Shown here in pieces: positions 5,049 to 7,625 of a stretch of DNA of 7,625 nucleotides. The notes beneath the pieces are model-generated. The model made no database searches, had not been told where the DNA came from, and saw only the letters and a list, made by a program, of their open reading frames with translations. How positions within the stretch are numbered: position 1 is the stretch's first letter; each line of letters starts with the position of its first letter. Position numbers and translations under genes: made by a program. Source of the stretch: Christensenella sp. UBA7707 (GTDB lineage Bacteria > Bacillota > Clostridia > Christensenellales > CAG-138); contig DLFZ01000098.1 of assembly GCA_002482435.1 (NCBI GenBank), forward strand, positions 1 through 7,625. Direction: 5' to 3'.

Positions 5049-6680
5049 TTGAATGATATGACCATCAACGGCACGCTGCTTCGCGAAATGTTTATCATGG
5101 GAGCGGCGCTGCTGGAAAAGAACAAGGCGGGGATCGACTCGCTGAACGTTTTTCCGGTGCCGGACGGCGATACCGGAACGAATATGTCCATGACCATGCA
5201 GGGCGCCATTAAGGAAATCAAAACGCGCGAAGGGAAAACCGTCGACGAAATCGCGGCTGCGGCCTCGATGGGTTCGCTCAAGGGAGCAAGAGGCAATTCC
5301 GGCGTTATTCTTTCACAGGTTTTGCGTGGTTTTGCAAAGGCGCTTAGCGGCGCAACGGAAATGGACGCGCATATGCTCGCAAACGCTCTCTCCATGGGTA
5401 CCGCCGCTGCCTACAAGGCGGTGATGAAGCCTAGGGAAGGAACCATGCTTACGGTTTCCCGCATGGTGAGCGAAGCGGTAAGCGCGGCTGCTGCCGAAGG
5501 CGCAAACGTCTATCGGCTGTTGGACATCATGCTTGAAAAGGGCGAGGAAGCCCTGAAACTTACCCCCGACCTTCTGCCTGTGCTCAAAGAAGCCGGCGTT
5601 GTGGACTCGGGTGGCAAGGGCCTTTTGACGATCTTTCGTGGCTTCAAAATGGCTGTGGACGGCGAAGAACTGGACGATTACGCGGAAGCTGTACAGGAGA
5701 AGGAACCGGAGAATGAACCCCTTGGCCTCGATGATGTCAACGACATCAAGTTTGGCTACTGCACGGAATTTTTTATCATTCATCTTGAACCCTCGTTCTC
5801 CGAATCCGAGCTTGACAAATTCCGCGAAAAGCTCACGCGCATCGGCGATTCCGTGGTCGTAGCCTACGATACGGATTTTGTAAAGGTTCACGTCCACTCC
5901 AACGCACCCGGCAAAGTTTTGCAGCTTGCGCTGCGCTTGGGTGAAGTTGACCGCCCGAAAATCGAAAACATGCGCGAGCAGAACCGCGCCATCCTCGAGG
6001 CGTACAAAAAAGCCGAAAAGGAAAATGCGGTGGTTGCCGTGAGCGCGGGTGAGGGTCTGGAAAAGGTGTTTACAGAGCTTGGCGTATCCGTGGTGATCTC
6101 CGGCGGCCAAACCATGAACCCCAGCGCGGACGACATTGAAAAGGCCATTCGCAAGGCGAACGCGAAAAACGTATATGTGCTGCCCAACAACTCGAACATC
6201 GTCCTCGCGGCGCAGCAGGCGGCGGAGCTTTCCGACCGCAACGTTGTGGTAATCCCCTCAAAAACCATCATGCAGGGCTTGAGCGCCATCATGGCATACA
6301 ACGCCGAGGGTAGCGCCGAAAGCAACAAAAAACGCATGAACGAGGCGCTTGAAAGCGTCATCTCTGGTGCCGTTACCTACTCGGTGCGCGATACGTCCGT
6401 CAACGGCAAGCGCATTGAAAAGGGCAACATCATCGGTCTTCTTGAGAACGACATCGTCACCGTGAGCGAAAGCGTGGAAGAAACGTCGCTGGAGCTTCTT
6501 AAGTTGATGCTTGAAAAGCACCCCGATGACCCTGTGGTTACGGTGTTCTACGGCGAAGGGATGGATGAGCAGAACGCACAGGCGCTCGTAGATGCCATTT
6601 CCGCCGACTGGCCGGATGCGGAATTTGTGATGCAACAGGGCGGCCAGCCGCTTTACTATTACTATTTTTCCGTTGAGTAA
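5049..6680 (+). CDS. fakA: Fatty acid kinase FakA (YloV, DAK2 domain)
   Basis: A 543-residue protein from the TTG start, close to the family's usual 550. FakA uses ATP to phosphorylate a fatty acid held by a FakB (DegV-family) carrier; the acyl phosphate then feeds phospholipid synthesis. It is cytoplasmic. The N-terminal DAK2 kinase domain (about 9-200) has NVFPVPDGDTGTNM with the Mg-binding Asp39 and Asp41, then GARGNSGVILSQ, KPREGTMLTVS and VDSGGKGLL. The middle domain (about 201-325) has FGYCTEF with Cys238 and FVKVHVHSN with His281 and His283; from memory, the equivalent Cys and two His are functionally important in the Staphylococcus enzyme. The C-terminal DegV-like part (about 327-543) has GGQTMNPS, VLPNNSNI and PSKTIMQGLSA. 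All key motifs are present, so it should be active. ATG 5058 is the alternative start, giving 540 residues. It lies between the Asp23-family gene and recG, as in many Firmicutes. No fakB is in the window. Confidence 0.94.
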   Translation: MNDMTINGTLLREMFIMGAALLEKNKAGIDSLNVFPVPDGDTGTNMSMTMQGAIKEIKTREGKTVDEIAAAASMGSLKGARGNSGVILSQVLRGFAKALSGATEMDAHMLANALSMGTAAAYKAVMKPREGTMLTVSRMVSEAVSAAAAEGANVYRLLDIMLEKGEEALKLTPDLLPVLKEAGVVDSGGKGLLTIFRGFKMAVDGEELDDYAEAVQEKEPENEPLGLDDVNDIKFGYCTEFFIIHLEPSFSESELDKFREKLTRIGDSVVVAYDTDFVKVHVHSNAPGKVLQLALRLGEVDRPKIENMREQNRAILEAYKKAEKENAVVAVSAGEGLEKVFTELGVSVVISGGQTMNPSADDIEKAIRKANAKNVYVLPNNSNIVLAAQQAAELSDRNVVVIPSKTIMQGLSAIMAYNAEGSAESNKKRMNEALESVISGAVTYSVRDTSVNGKRIEKGNIIGLLENDIVTVSESVEETSLELLKLMLEKHPDDPVVTVFYGEGMDEQNAQALVDAISADWPDAEFVMQQGGQPLYYYYFSVE

Positions 6681-7625
6681 ATGCTGCTTCAACCTCTTAC
6701 AAGCATAAAAGGCATCGGCACGCGCCGCGCGGAAACGCTCGGCGGGCTGGGCCTTTTTTGTTTGCGCGATCTGCTGTATTATGCGCCGCGAAACTATACC
6801 GATTATTCGCGCGCACAGTGCGCGTGCGAGCTTAAGCACGGCACGAGCGCGGCGGTGCGCGTGCGCCTGACGGGCGAACCGAAGCTCGCCCGCGTCAATC
6901 GAAAACTCAACATCCTCACCGCCGCGGGCTTCGACGAAACGGGCAAGCTGACGCTCGTGTGGTACAATCAGCCCTTTCGAAAGGCGTCTTTAAAAACGGG
7001 CGAGGTGCTTTATGCCTGCGGGCGGGCGGATATGGAGCGCGGCGCAAGGCTTTTAAACCCTATGCTCTGTGAGGCGCTTCCGGGCATCGTGCCCGTGTAC
7101 GCGCTGCCCAAGGGTATTTCTCAAAAAATATTTCGCGATACCGTACGTGCTGCGCTCGACGCATGTGCAGGGGAGCTGGAAGAAACGCTGCCTCTAGAAA
7201 TCATAAGCCGATATGGGCTTTGTTCGCTTTCCACCGCGCTTTGTGAGCTTCATTTCCCGCAAAGCGCGGAAACGCTGCGCGTTGCCAAACGCCGCCTTTC
7301 GTTTGAGGACATGCTCGTTTTCACCCTGATGATCGACCTTTTGAGGGAGCAGCGAAAAGGCGTGGGCGGCATTGCGTTTCATACCGGGGGGCTTCGCGAG
7401 CGGTTTTTAAAGCTTTTGCCGTTTGCACCCACACGCGGCCAGCTTCTTATTATGGAGCAGATCGAGCGCGACATGGAAAAGGGCGAGCCTATGAACCGCC
7501 TTGTGCAGGGCGACGTAGGCAGCGGAAAAACCGTGCTTGCGCTTTACGCCATGTACATTGCCGTGCAAAACGGTTATCAAGCGGCGCTCATGGCACCTAC
7601 AGAAATTCTTGCGCAGCAGCACTTT
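6681..7625 (+). CDS. recG: ATP-dependent DNA helicase RecG, 3' end cut by window edge
   Basis: The first 315 codons, open to the window edge, out of a usual total near 680. RecG remodels stalled replication forks and branch-migrates Holliday junctions. The start MLLQPLTSIKGIGTRRAETL contains the helix-hairpin-like GIG..RA..L motif typical of RecG N-termini, followed by LRDLLYYAPRNYTDYS. The OB-fold wedge domain covers about 50-150 (LTLVWYNQPF, then GEVLYACGRA). The helicase core begins near 225 with RLSFEDMLVF. It shows the Q-motif region LPFAPTRGQ, Walker A GDVGSGKT at 277-284 with Lys283, and motif Ia APTEILAQQHF at 305-315. The DEAH-type motif II and later motifs lie outside the window. 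The ATG follows the fakA TAA with no gap and no clear ribosome binding site, so translation is probably coupled to fakA. The serine dehydratase genes found between yloV and recG in Bacillus subtilis are absent. Confidence 0.96.
   Translation, partial: MLLQPLTSIKGIGTRRAETLGGLGLFCLRDLLYYAPRNYTDYSRAQCACELKHGTSAAVRVRLTGEPKLARVNRKLNILTAAGFDETGKLTLVWYNQPFRKASLKTGEVLYACGRADMERGARLLNPMLCEALPGIVPVYALPKGISQKIFRDTVRAALDACAGELEETLPLEIISRYGLCSLSTALCELHFPQSAETLRVAKRRLSFEDMLVFTLMIDLLREQRKGVGGIAFHTGGLRERFLKLLPFAPTRGQLLIMEQIERDMEKGEPMNRLVQGDVGSGKTVLALYAMYIAVQNGYQAALMAPTEILAQQHF

Noticed and set aside
5313..6110. A 265-codon minus-strand frame opposite fakA, and a similar 193-codon frame at 6258-6839
   Set aside because: Both are antisense to fakA and recG, whose family motifs are unmistakable; the antisense products show no domain.
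1..7625. Insertion sequence, phage, toxin-antitoxin or CRISPR signatures
   Set aside because: No transposase or integrase motif, no regularly spaced repeats and no att-like repeats were seen; the genes look like chromosomal core and common accessory genes.

Overview
The window looks like chromosomal DNA of a Gram-positive bacterium of the Bacillota, most likely class Clostridia. The reasons are strong AGGAGG-type ribosome binding sites, sigma-A-like promoters, the Firmicutes-typical order Asp23-family gene - fakA (yloV) - recG, a peptidoglycan-binding/NlpC-P60 secreted hydrolase with Pro-Thr linkers, and a DUF2804 protein. Base composition is moderately GC-rich by eye. No mobile element, CRISPR array, rRNA or tRNA gene was seen.

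Layout. (1) Positions 1-891, minus strand: a DUF2804-family gene whose 3' end lies beyond the left edge of the window. (2) Positions 892-1090: a divergent intergenic region with a good promoter for each direction. The rightward promoter sits so close to the ATG that the message may be leaderless. (3) Positions 1091-2386, plus strand: a secreted or membrane-anchored cell-wall hydrolase with two peptidoglycan-binding domains, a Pro/Thr/Ser linker and a catalytic NlpC/P60 domain. It is followed by a strong intrinsic terminator at 2471-2508, which also lies between convergent genes. (4) Positions 2572-4297, minus strand: two genes, a DUF6530-like protein (upstream) and a winged-helix HTH_42/AlkZ-like protein (downstream). 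They are separated by 265 bases with no recognisable gene; the pair has a consensus TTGACA promoter upstream. (5) Positions 4298-4625: a divergent regulatory region with A-tracts, a GC-rich stem-loop, a plus-strand promoter and a perfect inverted repeat next to the ribosome binding site. (6) Positions 4626-7625, plus strand: a co-directional, tightly packed run of an Asp23/Gls24-family gene, fakA (fatty acid kinase, probable TTG start) and recG, which is cut by the right edge.

How the genes relate. The rightmost three form the housekeeping cluster known from many Firmicutes: envelope-associated Asp23-like protein, fatty-acid kinase feeding exogenous fatty acids into phospholipid synthesis, and the RecG fork-remodelling helicase. 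They are probably one transcript (66-nt gap, then 0-nt gap). The NlpC/P60 hydrolase works outside the cell on the wall. The DUF2804 and DUF6530 proteins have no established function. The HTH_42 protein resembles DNA-crosslink glycosylases but appears to lack their catalytic motif. Overall this is mostly ordinary core genome. The points worth a second look are regulatory architecture, the degenerate AlkZ-like protein and the structured spacers. I see no convincing evidence of a wholly new system.
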